From positions 232,447 to 296,446 of the forward strand of contig NZ_BAABFP010000005.1 of the NCBI RefSeq assembly GCF_039541115.1: a DNA stretch of 64,000 nt, given 5' to 3'. This stretch comes from Angustibacter luteus (GTDB lineage: Bacteria > Actinomycetota > Actinomycetes > Actinomycetales > Angustibacteraceae). The position numbers and the translations under genes are program-made. Numbering within the stretch: the first letter of the stretch is position 1; each line of letters begins with the position of its first letter. The notes under the pieces are model-generated. The model had not been told where the DNA came from. It did no database searches and saw nothing but the letters and a program-made list of their open reading frames with translations. Of this stretch, positions 9,361 through 17,482 are shown piece after piece.

Positions 9361-9876
9361 TCAGCAGTCGAAGACCGACCAGCAGATGTCGTTCCGCAGA
9401 CGCTGGTCGTCGAGCACGAGGTCGCGGATCGCTGCGGGGAGCTGGTCGCGCTGCCACCGGCACTCCAGCCGTCCGGCCCTCTCGCCGTCCCCGGCCGGCG
9501 CGGCCGCCCGGGCGGCCTTGATGGCGTAGGCGGCCGCACCGAGCTCGTGGGCGGCGACGTGGGCGACGACGGCCGCCTGGCCGGCCGCGTAGGCGGCGTG
9601 GCGGGGCGCCCCACGCAGGTCTCGGGCGGCGCCCATGGCATGGCCACCGGCGGTCCGAGCCTGGGTCATGGTGATCTCGCCGTGCGCCCAGGCCCGCGCC
9701 TGCTCGATGGCCTGCCGGGGGCGGTCGTCCTGCGGCCGGGCCGACTCGAACCGGACCAGGACGTGCTCGGCGCAGGTGGCCGCCCAGAGGGCGAGGAGGT
9801 GGTGGTCCGGGTCGGTCAGCGTCCCACCGCGGCGGATCGTCACGAAGCGCGGGTCGCGGACCTTCGGGAGGATCAC
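9361..9876 (-). CDS. Putative immunity protein (Imm-5-like family)
   Basis: 171 aa protein of the 'putative immunity protein' (Imm-5-like) type. Recognisable pattern: LTDPDHHLLALWAATCAEHVL near the N-terminus, DRPRQAIEQARAWAHGEI, then an Ala-rich helical block (AARDLRG..HAAYAAGQAAVVAHVAAHELGAAAYAIKAA) and LECRWQRDQLP near the end. The family name derives from polymorphic-toxin loci; an actual immunity role has not been established for such stand-alone copies. A GTG 8 bases after the stop of the upstream gene was chosen, since no better start or Shine-Dalgarno exists; the two genes are surely co-transcribed. No toxin domain is visible next to it. Confidence 0.65.
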   Translation of the reverse strand: MILPKVRDPRFVTIRRGGTLTDPDHHLLALWAATCAEHVLVRFESARPQDDRPRQAIEQARAWAHGEITMTQARTAGGHAMGAARDLRGAPRHAAYAAGQAAVVAHVAAHELGAAAYAIKAARAAAPAGDGERAGRLECRWQRDQLPAAIRDLVLDDQRLRNDICWSVFDC

Positions 9877-9884
9877 AGCGGGGG

Positions 9885-10784
9885 TCAGCGGTAGAGCACG
9901 TTGCGTTCGTGGTGCGGCTGCGTCCCGACGGAGTCGGCCAGCGACGTCCTCGCCAGCTGCTCGGTCGACAGCAGGGACGCCGCCAGCCCGACCTCGTGGG
10001 TGGTGACCAGCAGCGGGCGCTGGACGCCGCGCAGCTCCGACTCCGTCGCGGCCGCGGCTGCCCCGACGAACGCCGGGTCGATCCGGGCCAGGTCGAACCA
10101 GCCGCGAGAGCGCATCGGGACGGCGAGCGCGCGCATCCCGATGCCGTCCTCGGTGGCCAGGTGCTTGCGCAGCCAGTGGCCGCTGAGCAGGGTCAGGACG
10201 TCGCAGCCGCCCACGGGCCGCAGCGTGCCGCCGCCGTCGGCCTCGAGTCGGGCGGCCGCGAGGACGGCCATCTCCTCGCGGTGCTTGGCCAGGTCCTTCC
10301 ACCAGCGGCTGGTGTCGACCCCCGCCGCGCGAGCCGCTCCCGGCGGCAGCGGGACGGCGAGCTGCTCGTGCTGGGCCTCGTCCGGTGGCTGGCGCAGCCC
10401 GATGCCGACGTCGAGCACGCCGCCGAGCACCCGCTCGACCACCCACTCGGGGCCGGGGTGCAGGGCGTGGCCGGCCGGCAGGGCCAGCGCGATCGTGCGG
10501 CTGGGCCGGGCCGGGCCGAGACCGTGCAGCGTGGGCAGCTGAGCCAGCGAGATGTACGCCCGCAGCCAGTCGCGCAGGCGCAGCCGGCCCGGCAGGGACT
10601 CGGGGTCGGCCCCGGCCAGCGCGCCCTCCAGGTGCTGCCAGCCGACCGACGTCCAGGCGTCGCGCTCGTCCCACTGGGACCCCACGAGGACACCGTCAGC
10701 GCGGGCCTCCAGCGGGATGTCGTGCAGCACGCTCGCCGCGAGCGTGCCGCGGCGCAGCGCACCGGCGTTCGACGGGTTCTGCAC
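9885..10784 (-). CDS. Hypothetical protein, first gene of a pair with the Imm-5-like gene
   Basis: 299 aa, no signal peptide or membrane segment, family not recognised. Visible landmarks: SVLHDIPLEARADGVLVGSQWDERDAW region at the N-terminus, LRDWLRAYISLAQLPTLHGL, a hydrophobic TIALALPAGHALHPGPEWVVERVLGG, RWWKDLAKHREEMAVLAAARLE in the middle, and LAVPMRSRGWFDLARIDPAFVGAAAA then LLVTTHEVGLA towards the end. The GTG at 10784 is preferred over an in-frame GTG at 10859 because the -10-like TACCGT lies exactly 6 nt upstream of it. The downstream Imm-5-like gene begins 8 bases after its stop, so the pair is one operon. Confidence 0.6.
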   Translation of the reverse strand: MQNPSNAGALRRGTLAASVLHDIPLEARADGVLVGSQWDERDAWTSVGWQHLEGALAGADPESLPGRLRLRDWLRAYISLAQLPTLHGLGPARPSRTIALALPAGHALHPGPEWVVERVLGGVLDVGIGLRQPPDEAQHEQLAVPLPPGAARAAGVDTSRWWKDLAKHREEMAVLAAARLEADGGGTLRPVGGCDVLTLLSGHWLRKHLATEDGIGMRALAVPMRSRGWFDLARIDPAFVGAAAAATESELRGVQRPLLVTTHEVGLAASLLSTEQLARTSLADSVGTQPHHERNVLYR

Positions 10785-10796
10785 AGGTAGACGGTA
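10785..10796 (-). promoter_or_regulatory. Leaderless promoter of the unknown/Imm-5-like operon
   Basis: On the minus strand TACCGT (10791-10796) is followed by the six bases CTACCT and then the GTG at 10784. It fits TANNNT-N6-start, with no Shine-Dalgarno. Confidence 0.45.
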
Positions 10797-10932
10797 CGGG
10801 TCGCAGCCCCGCCGGGGCACACCGACAGGCACGGTTGTGACGGGTGGGACGTACTTCACGCCGAACGGCTCAGAGCGGCATCACCGCGTACCGGGCGATC
10901 ACGCACCGTGCCCGGCTGCGTCATCTCAACCG

Positions 10933-12978
10933 TCAGCGGCCGGCGACCGCCAGCGGTCCGTCCACGCCGCGACCCGAGGCGCTCTCCTCGTCCAGCAAGC
11001 GACTGGTCATCCGGTGCAGCGCGGTGTCGAGCAGCTGGACGTCGGCCGCCGAGGGCTGGTCGGACGTGCCCAGGTGCAGCAGCAGCCAGCCCTTGAGCTC
11101 GGCGGTGAACAGCTCCCACTGCTCGTCCGCCAGCGCGGTCGTCGCCCAACCGCTCGGGTCACCCGTCAGGTAGCCGCCGTCCTGGGTCTGCACGAACGCC
11201 GGCAGCAGCACGCTGGCCGGCACCCTGGTCCCGGCGGCGATGGCGTCCAGGTCGGCTGACACGCCGTGCCGGTTGCGCAGCAGCACCTGAGCGACGCACC
11301 AGGTCTCGGCGCCGCCCAGCTCGGTGCCGGAGGCCACCCGGATCGCCGGCAGCTGACGCCGCCCCTCCCGACCCATCAATCGGGCCATCACGGTCTCCAA
11401 CGTGCGTTCGGAGTCGGCTCCCTCGGTCATCCCGAAGCCCTCACCGAGGTCGGTGGCACCCGCTCGGGCGGCGTCGCGCAGCGGCACCTGGGGCAGGAAC
11501 AGGGCGAGGATGAACGCGACGACGCCCACCGGCGCGGCGTAGAGGAACACCGAGTGCAGGACGTCGGCGTAAGCGCTGACCACCGGTGCGATGACGTCGG
11601 CGGGGTGGCTGTGCAGGGCCGCGGGTGAGGTGACCTCCGCCGGCGGCAGTCCGGAAGCGATGACGGCCGGCGGCAGCGCCTTCTCGAGGTGCCCGGCGTA
11701 GATGGCGCCGAAGACGGCGGCCCCGAAGCAGCTGCCCAGGGTCCGGAAGAACGTCACTCCGGAGGTCGCCACGCCCAGGTCGGCGTAGTCGCTGGTGTTC
11801 TGCACGATGATCACCAGGATCTGCATGCACAGCCCGAGTCCGACGCCCAGCACGATCATGAACAGCGAGATCCGCAGGAAGCCCGTGTTCTCGTCCATGG
11901 TCGACATCAGCAGCAGGCCGACGGTCAGCAGTGCCGAGCCGACGATGGGGAAGATCTTGTACTTGCCGGTCCGGCCGACGATGGTGCCGGACGCGATCGA
12001 GGCCGTCAGGAGTCCCAGCACCATGGGCAGGGTGCGCAGACCGGACGACGTCGCCGAGACCCCGTGCACGTACTGCAGGTACGTGGGCAGGAACGTCAGC
12101 GCGCCCAGCATGGCGAAGCCGACGACGAACGAGATGATCGAGGACAGCGAGAACACCGCGCTCTTGAACAGGTGCAGGGGCAGCATGGGCTCCGCCGCGC
12201 GACGCTCGGCGACGATGAAGGCCACGATTCCCAGCGCGCTGGCGACGAAGAGACCGAGGATGAACGTCGACGTCCAGTCGTACTCCGTGCCCCCCAGGCT
12301 GGTGGCGAGCACCAGACCGCCGGCGCCGACCGAGATCGCAGCGATGCCGGCGTAGTCGATGACCGGCTTGCCGGTCGATCGGACGGACGGCATGGTCTTG
12401 GCGGCGATCGCGATGACCAGGATGCCGATCGGTAGGTTCACCAGGAAGCACCAGTGCCAGGACAGGTGGTCCGTGAACAGGCCGCCGAGCAGCGGGCCGA
12501 TGACGGTCGTGACCCCGAACACCGCCCCGAGCGCACCCTGGTACTTGCCGCGCTCGCGCAGGGGGACGACGTCCGCGATCAGGGCGGTGGCGGTGACCAT
12601 GAGGCCGCCGGCGCCGACCCCCTGCACCGCACGCCAGCCGACCAGCCAGGACATGCTCTGCGCGAGCGCGCACATCGCGGAGGCGCCGACGAAGATGCCC
12701 GCGCTCAGCTGGAAGATCAGCTTGCGCCCGAACAGGTCGCCGAACTTGCCGGCGAGCACCGTCGCGATGGTGTCGGTGATCAGGTACGCCGTCACCACCC
12801 ACGACACGTGCGCGGCGCCGCCCAGGTCGCCCACGATGGTCGGTAGCGCCGTCGAGACGATGGTCTGGTCCAGGGCGGCCAGCAGCATGCCGAGCAGGAT
12901 CGTGGCGAAGACGACGTTGATCTGCCGGCGGGTGAGTGTCGGTGCCGGTGATGTGCAGGGGGAGACCTGCGTGGCCAC
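10933..12978 (-). CDS. MFS multidrug exporter, DHA2 (EmrB/QacA) family, with cytoplasmic C-terminal domain
   Basis: Proton-driven drug efflux pump of the inner membrane, 681 aa. The first ~510 residues hold about 14 hydrophobic segments of the DHA2 type, with motif A variants (GKFGDLFGRKLIFQ), LDQTIVSTALPTIVGDLGG in TM1 and the antiporter motif GALGAVFGVTTVIGPLLGGLFTDH in TM5 region. Beyond the last TM is a cytoplasmic extension of about 170 residues (ERTLETVMARLMGREGRRQLPAIR..., DLDAIAAGTRVPASVLLPAFVQTQDGGYLT), helix-rich and winged-helix-like, common in actinobacterial members and of uncertain role. The substrate cannot be told from sequence. No adjacent regulator gene is seen. Confidence 0.88.
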   Translation of the reverse strand: MATQVSPCTSPAPTLTRRQINVVFATILLGMLLAALDQTIVSTALPTIVGDLGGAAHVSWVVTAYLITDTIATVLAGKFGDLFGRKLIFQLSAGIFVGASAMCALAQSMSWLVGWRAVQGVGAGGLMVTATALIADVVPLRERGKYQGALGAVFGVTTVIGPLLGGLFTDHLSWHWCFLVNLPIGILVIAIAAKTMPSVRSTGKPVIDYAGIAAISVGAGGLVLATSLGGTEYDWTSTFILGLFVASALGIVAFIVAERRAAEPMLPLHLFKSAVFSLSSIISFVVGFAMLGALTFLPTYLQYVHGVSATSSGLRTLPMVLGLLTASIASGTIVGRTGKYKIFPIVGSALLTVGLLLMSTMDENTGFLRISLFMIVLGVGLGLCMQILVIIVQNTSDYADLGVATSGVTFFRTLGSCFGAAVFGAIYAGHLEKALPPAVIASGLPPAEVTSPAALHSHPADVIAPVVSAYADVLHSVFLYAAPVGVVAFILALFLPQVPLRDAARAGATDLGEGFGMTEGADSERTLETVMARLMGREGRRQLPAIRVASGTELGGAETWCVAQVLLRNRHGVSADLDAIAAGTRVPASVLLPAFVQTQDGGYLTGDPSGWATTALADEQWELFTAELKGWLLLHLGTSDQPSAADVQLLDTALHRMTSRLLDEESASGRGVDGPLAVAGR

Positions 12979-13047
12979 GGCGCGGCTCCAGACCGCCTCG
13001 ACCCCTCCCGGGAGGTCCCCGGCTCACGCGAGGCACCACGCAGTATG

Positions 13048-13062
13048 CCGTTTTCGAGACGG
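13048..13062. promoter_or_regulatory. Possible operator upstream of the MFS exporter
   Basis: CCGTTTTCGAGACGG is an imperfect inverted repeat (CCGT...ACGG arms with partly symmetric centre) about 70 bases before the exporter start. A CATACT hexamer that could be a -10 lies beside it at 13042-13047 on the minus strand. Drug exporters are often controlled by TetR- or MarR-type repressors, but none is encoded here. Weak evidence. Confidence 0.3.
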
Positions 13063-13088
13063 TTGCACGAGGGCAACGACCGGCTAGG

Positions 13089-13838
13089 TCAGTGGGCGGT
13101 CCAGCCGCCGTCCAGGGCGAACGACGAACCGGTGATGGACGTCGCGGCGGGTCCGCACAGGTACGCGACGAGCTCGGCCACCTCGGCCGGCTCGACGAGG
13201 CGCTTGAGGGCGACCGGCTCGAGCAGCACCTGCTCGAGCACCTCGTCCTCGCTGATGCCGTGGCTGCTCGCCTGGTCCGCGATCTGCTTCTCCACCAACG
13301 GAGTTCGCACGTAGGCGGGGTTGACGCAGTTGCTGGTCACGCCGTGCTCGGCTCCCTCCAGCGCAATGACCTTGCTCAGGCCCTCGAGGCCGTGCTTGGC
13401 CGTGACGTAGGCGGACTTGAACGGCGACGCGCGCAGCCCGTGCACCGACGACACGTTCACCACACGACCCCAGCCGCGCTCGTACATGCCCGGCAGAGCG
13501 CGCCGGACCAGCCGGAAGGGCGCCTCCAGCATCACGGTGAGGATCTGGTGGAACACCTCCGGCGGGAACTCGTGCAGGGGAGCGACGTGCTGCAGGCCCG
13601 CGTTGTTGACCACGATGTCGACGTCCACGTCGAGGCCGTCGACCGCGTCCAGGTCGGACAGGTCGCAGGTCAGCGCGGTCGCGCCCAGCCGGTCGGCCAG
13701 CTGCTGCAGCGGCTCCGCGGCCAGGTCGACGAGCCGCAGGGACGCCCCCGCGGCGGCGAGCCGTTCGGCGCAGGCCGCGCCGATCCCGCTGGCGGCGCCG
13801 GTGACCAGGGCAGTTCGTCCGGTGAGGTCGGTCGTCAT
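13089..13838 (-). CDS. 3-hydroxybutyrate dehydrogenase (SDR family)
   Basis: NAD-dependent short-chain dehydrogenase, 249 aa, interconverting 3-hydroxybutyrate and acetoacetate. It shows the Rossmann TGAASGIG motif, NNAG, catalytic Ser in NVSSVHG, and YVTAKHG (Tyr/Lys). The NCVNPAYVRTPLVEKQI segment and the QVLLEPVALKRLVEPAEVAELV stretch are characteristic of PHB-cycle 3-hydroxybutyrate dehydrogenases. The frame extends upstream, but MTTDLTGRTALVTG at 13838 is the natural start, with TAGCCT (13846-13851) 7 nt upstream as a leaderless -10. It lies downstream of a beta-oxidation pair on the same strand but is separated from it by a strong hairpin. The exact substrate is inferred from similarity. 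Confidence 0.85.
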   Translation of the reverse strand: MTTDLTGRTALVTGAASGIGAACAERLAAAGASLRLVDLAAEPLQQLADRLGATALTCDLSDLDAVDGLDVDVDIVVNNAGLQHVAPLHEFPPEVFHQILTVMLEAPFRLVRRALPGMYERGWGRVVNVSSVHGLRASPFKSAYVTAKHGLEGLSKVIALEGAEHGVTSNCVNPAYVRTPLVEKQIADQASSHGISEDEVLEQVLLEPVALKRLVEPAEVAELVAYLCGPAATSITGSSFALDGGWTAH

Positions 13839-13870
13839 GCGATCGAGGCTAGGGCGGTTCGTCAGATGAC

Positions 13871-13910
13871 GCAGATGGGGCACCCGACCGACGTCAGGTG
13901 CCCCATCTGC
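13871..13910 (-). terminator. Perfect 14-bp stem hairpin after fadB-like gene
   Basis: GCAGATGGGGCACC (13871-13884) is followed, after a 12-nt loop, by its exact reverse complement (13897-13910). It begins 28 bases past the fadB-type stop. No T tract follows on either strand, which is common for actinobacterial terminators. It could also be an operator or an RNA processing site upstream of the 3-hydroxybutyrate dehydrogenase gene. Confidence 0.6.
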
Positions 13911-13938
13911 GACCACTCAGCGGCGGCCCGGCGACGGC

Positions 13939-16095
13939 TCAGGCCGGGACGCTCGCGACGCCCGGGGCAAGGAACCGCCCGCCGGCCGCCCGCTCGGCGA
14001 CGCCGGTGCGGTCCAGCAGGGGCGTGAGCCCGCCGTTCCAGAACGAGAAGCCCGCTCCGGTGATCATCGCCAGGTCGAGGTCCTCGGGGGCGACCACCAC
14101 GCCCTCGTCGAGCATCCGCCGGGCCTCGTCGGCCAGGGCCGTGAGCACCTGCTCGCGCACCTGCTCACGGGTCAGCACGACGGGCTCCGCGGGCTCGTCG
14201 AACAGGGCGGCGACCTCCGGGTCCAGGCTCGGCTTCGGACCGTCCCAGACGTAGAAGCCGGGCTTGCCGGCCGCCACGACGCGGCGCAGGTTCTCCGAGA
14301 CGTAGAACCGGTCGGGGAACGCCCCGGCGAGCGTCTCGGAGTTGTGCAGCGCGATGGCCGGGCCGACGAGTGCGAGCAGCACGAACGGTGGCATCGGTGC
14401 GAACCCGGCGAACGCGCTGTCCGCGACCTCGAGCGGGGTGCCCTCGTCGGTGACCCGTCCCACCTCGCCCATGAACCGGCCGAGCAGCCGGTTCACGATG
14501 AACGAGGGGGAGTCCTTGACCCCGATCGTGGTCTTGCGCAACGTCTTGCCGGTCGCGAACGCGGTGGCCAGCGTGGCGTCGTCCGTCTGGTCACCGCGCA
14601 CGATCTCGAGCAGGGGCATGATCGCGACCGGGTTGAAGAAGTGGAACCCGACGACCCGCTCCGGGTGCTCGAGCTTCGAGGCCATCTCGGTGATCGACAG
14701 CGACGAGGTGTTCGTGGCCAGCACGCACTCGGGCGAGACGATGGCCTCGACCTCGGCGAACACCTGCTGCTTGACCGACATCTCCTCGAAGACGGCCTCG
14801 ATGACGAAGTCGGCGTCCGCGAAGCCGTCCTTGGACGTCGAGCCGGTCAGCAGCGCCTTGAGCCGGTTGGCCTTGTCCGGGCCGATCCGGCCCTTGCCGA
14901 GCAGGCCGTCGATCTCGCCGTGCACGTACGACACGCCCTTGTCGACCCGAGCCTGGTCCAGGTCGGTCATCACGACCGGCACCTCGAGCCGCTGGGCGAA
15001 CAGCAGCGCGAGCTGGCTGGCCATCAGCCCGGCCCCGACGATGCCGACCTTCGTGACCGGACGGGCCAGCGCCTTGTCCGGCGCGCCGGCGGGGCGCTTG
15101 GCGCGGCCCTGCACGAGGTTGAACGAGTAGACGCCGGAGCGGAACTCCTCGCTCATGATGAGGTCCGCCAGCGCGGCGTCCTCGGCGGCGAAACCGGCGT
15201 CCCGGTCGGCGGTCCGCGCGGCCCGGACGATCTCGATCGCCCGGTACGGCGCTGGTGCGACGCCGCCGGTCTTCATGTCCGCGAACGCCTTGGCCGCCGC
15301 GAGTGCGCCCTCCCAGACCTGCTCGTCGCGCTCGATCTCGGCGCGCTCGACGACGACGTCGCCGCGGACGACGGCACCGGCCCAGCGCAGCGACTGCTCC
15401 AGGAAGTCGGCGGGCTCGAACATGGCGTCCGCGATGCCGAGCTTGTACGCCTGCGGCCCCTTCAGCATCCGGTTCTGGCTGAGCGGGTTCTCGATGATCA
15501 CCTTGAGGGCGTTCGTGACGCCGACCAGGTTCGGCAGCAGGTGGTTGCCGCCCCAGCCGGGCACCAGCCCCAGGAAGGTCTCGGGCAGCGCGACCGCGGG
15601 CACCCCGGACGAGATGGTCCGGTAGGTCGCGTGCAGCGCCACCTCGACGCCGCCACCCATGGCCGCGCCGTTGACGAACGCGAAGGACGGCACGGCGAGC
15701 TCGCCCAGGCGGCGCAGGGTGTCGTGGCCGAACCGGGCGATGGTCAGCGCCTGCTCGCGGTCGCTGAGTGCACCGACGTCCTTCAGGTCCGCGCCGACCG
15801 CGAAGATGAAGGGCTTGCCGGTGATGCCGACCGCGACGATCTCGCCGGAGTCGGCGCGGGCGGACACCGCGTCGAGCGCGGCGGACAGGTTGAGCAGCCC
15901 GCGCGGGCCGAGCGTCGTCGGCTTGGTGTGGTCGAAGCCGTTGTCCATGCTGATCAGCGCCAGCGTGCCCGGGCCGCCGGGCAGGGCGACGTCGCGGACG
16001 TGGAAGGACGTGACCCGCTCGTCGGAGCCCGCCTCGGCGAGCGCCTGGACGTCGGCGATCACCTGGGCAGTGTCGTGGCCGGTGGTCGTGGTCAT
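13939..16095 (-). CDS. Fatty-acid oxidation multifunctional protein: enoyl-CoA hydratase / 3-hydroxyacyl-CoA dehydrogenase
   Basis: Beta-oxidation alpha subunit, 718 aa, in FadB/FadJ arrangement. Residues about 10-300 are a crotonase domain (AVGITGKPFIFAVGADLKDV, GGGVEVALHATYRT, oxyanion-hole region, GLVPGWGGNHLLP). From about 340 is the NAD-binding dehydrogenase domain (KVGIVGAGLMASQLALLFAQ), with FHFFNPVAIMPLLEIV and SPSFIVNRLLGRFM, then a C-terminal 3HCDH domain. The ATG (MTTTTGHDTAQ) overlaps the thiolase stop by one base (TGATG), so both subunits are translationally coupled. Catalyses hydration and NAD-dependent oxidation steps; partner thiolase is the gene upstream. Confidence 0.93.
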   Translation of the reverse strand: MTTTTGHDTAQVIADVQALAEAGSDERVTSFHVRDVALPGGPGTLALISMDNGFDHTKPTTLGPRGLLNLSAALDAVSARADSGEIVAVGITGKPFIFAVGADLKDVGALSDREQALTIARFGHDTLRRLGELAVPSFAFVNGAAMGGGVEVALHATYRTISSGVPAVALPETFLGLVPGWGGNHLLPNLVGVTNALKVIIENPLSQNRMLKGPQAYKLGIADAMFEPADFLEQSLRWAGAVVRGDVVVERAEIERDEQVWEGALAAAKAFADMKTGGVAPAPYRAIEIVRAARTADRDAGFAAEDAALADLIMSEEFRSGVYSFNLVQGRAKRPAGAPDKALARPVTKVGIVGAGLMASQLALLFAQRLEVPVVMTDLDQARVDKGVSYVHGEIDGLLGKGRIGPDKANRLKALLTGSTSKDGFADADFVIEAVFEEMSVKQQVFAEVEAIVSPECVLATNTSSLSITEMASKLEHPERVVGFHFFNPVAIMPLLEIVRGDQTDDATLATAFATGKTLRKTTIGVKDSPSFIVNRLLGRFMGEVGRVTDEGTPLEVADSAFAGFAPMPPFVLLALVGPAIALHNSETLAGAFPDRFYVSENLRRVVAAGKPGFYVWDGPKPSLDPEVAALFDEPAEPVVLTREQVREQVLTALADEARRMLDEGVVVAPEDLDLAMITGAGFSFWNGGLTPLLDRTGVAERAAGGRFLAPGVASVPA

Positions 16096-17339
16096 CAGGC
16101 TGCCGTCCCCTCGGTCGAAGCGTCCTGGGCGTCGTCCTTGCCGTAGTCGGCGTGGTGCGGGTTCTCCCAGATCACCGCGCCGCCCATGCCGATCCCGATG
16201 CACATGGCGGTCAGGCCGTAGCGGACCTGCGGGTTCTCCTCGAACTGCCGGGCCAGCTGGGTCATCAGCCGGACGCCGGACGAGGCCAGCGGGTGACCGG
16301 TCGCGATGGCGCCGCCGTACTGGTTGACCCGGGCGTCGTCGTCCGCGATCCCGAAGTGGTCGAGGAAGGCGAGCACCTGGACGGCGAACGCCTCGTTCAG
16401 CTCGAACAGGCCGATGTCCTCGATGGTCAGGCCGGCCTGCTTGAGCGCCTTCTCGGTGGCCGGCACCGGGCCGATCCCCATGACCTCGGGCTCGACTCCG
16501 ACGAAGGAGTAGGCGACCAGGCGCATGCGGGCCGGCAGACCCAGCTCGTCGGCGGTCTCGGCGGAGGCCAGGATGCAGGCGGTGGCGCCGTCGTTGAGCC
16601 CGGCGGCGTTGCCCGCGGTGACCCGGCCGTGCGGGCGGAACGGGGTCTTCAGGGCGGCCAGGTCCTCAAGGGTGGTGCCGGGGCGCGGCGGCTCGTCGGC
16701 CGTGGACAGGCCCCAGCCGAGCTCGTCGTGCCGCGTCGCGACCGGCACCAGGTCGGGCTGGATCTTGTTGTCCGCGTAGGCCTGGGCGAGCTTGTCCTGG
16801 CTCCCGACGGCGAACCGGTCCGAGCGCTCCTTGGTGATCTCCGGGAACCGGTCGTGCAGGTTCTCGGCGGTCGAGCCCATCACGAGCGCGGACGGGTCGA
16901 CGAGCTTCTCGGCGACGATCCGCGGGTTGGGGTCGACGCCCTCGCCCATCGGGTGGTGGCCCATGTGCTCGACGCCGCCGGCGATGACCACGTCGTAGGC
17001 GCCGAACGCGATCCCGGACGCGGTGGTGGTGACGGCCGTCATGGCGCCGGCGCACATCCGGTCGATGGAGAAGCCCGGCACCGTCTTCGGCAGGCCGGAC
17101 AGCAGCGCCGCCAGCCGGCCGATGGTCAGTCCCTGGTCGCCGATCTGGGTGGTCGCGGCGATGGCCACGTCGTCCACCCGCTCCGGCGGCAGCTGCGGGT
17201 TGCGCCGCACCAGCTCGCGGATGCAGTTGATGACCAGGTCGTCGGCGCGGGTCTGCGCGTAGACGCCCTTCTGGCCGGCCTTGCCGAACGGGGTGCGGAC
17301 ACCGTCGACGAAGACGACGTCGCGTAGCGCGCGGGGCAC
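16095..17339 (-). CDS. Acetyl-CoA acyltransferase (3-ketoacyl-CoA thiolase)
   Basis: Thiolase, 414 aa, releasing acetyl-CoA in the last step of beta-oxidation. The nucleophile is Cys96 in IDRMCAGAM; NEAFAVQ, the histidine in GHPLASSG and the second cysteine in CIGIGMGGA are all present. The GTG at 17339 follows GGGAGGAATC at ideal spacing; a TTG 12 bases further upstream lies inside that Shine-Dalgarno and was discarded. First gene of the thiolase-fadB operon, divergent from an FAD-dependent oxidoreductase gene 143 bases away. Family-typical length, no anomaly seen. Confidence 0.94.
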   Translation of the reverse strand: MPRALRDVVFVDGVRTPFGKAGQKGVYAQTRADDLVINCIRELVRRNPQLPPERVDDVAIAATTQIGDQGLTIGRLAALLSGLPKTVPGFSIDRMCAGAMTAVTTTASGIAFGAYDVVIAGGVEHMGHHPMGEGVDPNPRIVAEKLVDPSALVMGSTAENLHDRFPEITKERSDRFAVGSQDKLAQAYADNKIQPDLVPVATRHDELGWGLSTADEPPRPGTTLEDLAALKTPFRPHGRVTAGNAAGLNDGATACILASAETADELGLPARMRLVAYSFVGVEPEVMGIGPVPATEKALKQAGLTIEDIGLFELNEAFAVQVLAFLDHFGIADDDARVNQYGGAIATGHPLASSGVRLMTQLARQFEENPQVRYGLTAMCIGIGMGGAVIWENPHHADYGKDDAQDASTEGTAA

Positions 17340-17468
17340 GATTCCTCCCAAGCGGGACGGGGTGGTGGCGCCCGATCCGGGGTCGCCAGGACTGACCTGC
17401 TGATGCTACTCGCCGGTAACCTGGAGCGGCAGTCGCACCCGTGTGACACCACTCACCCCGACTGGCTC

Positions 17469-17482
17469 TAGTCTGACCCGTC
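17469..17482 (+). promoter_or_regulatory. Leaderless promoter of the FAD-dependent oxidoreductase
   Basis: TAGTCT (17469-17474) followed by eight bases (GACCCGTC) and the ATG at 17483, with no Shine-Dalgarno. It fits TANNNT near a leaderless start. The 143-base space also has to hold the divergent thiolase promoter. Confidence 0.45.

Noticed and set aside
17340-17351. TTG start for the thiolase at 17351
   Set aside because: It falls inside the GGGAGGA ribosome site of the better GTG at 17339.
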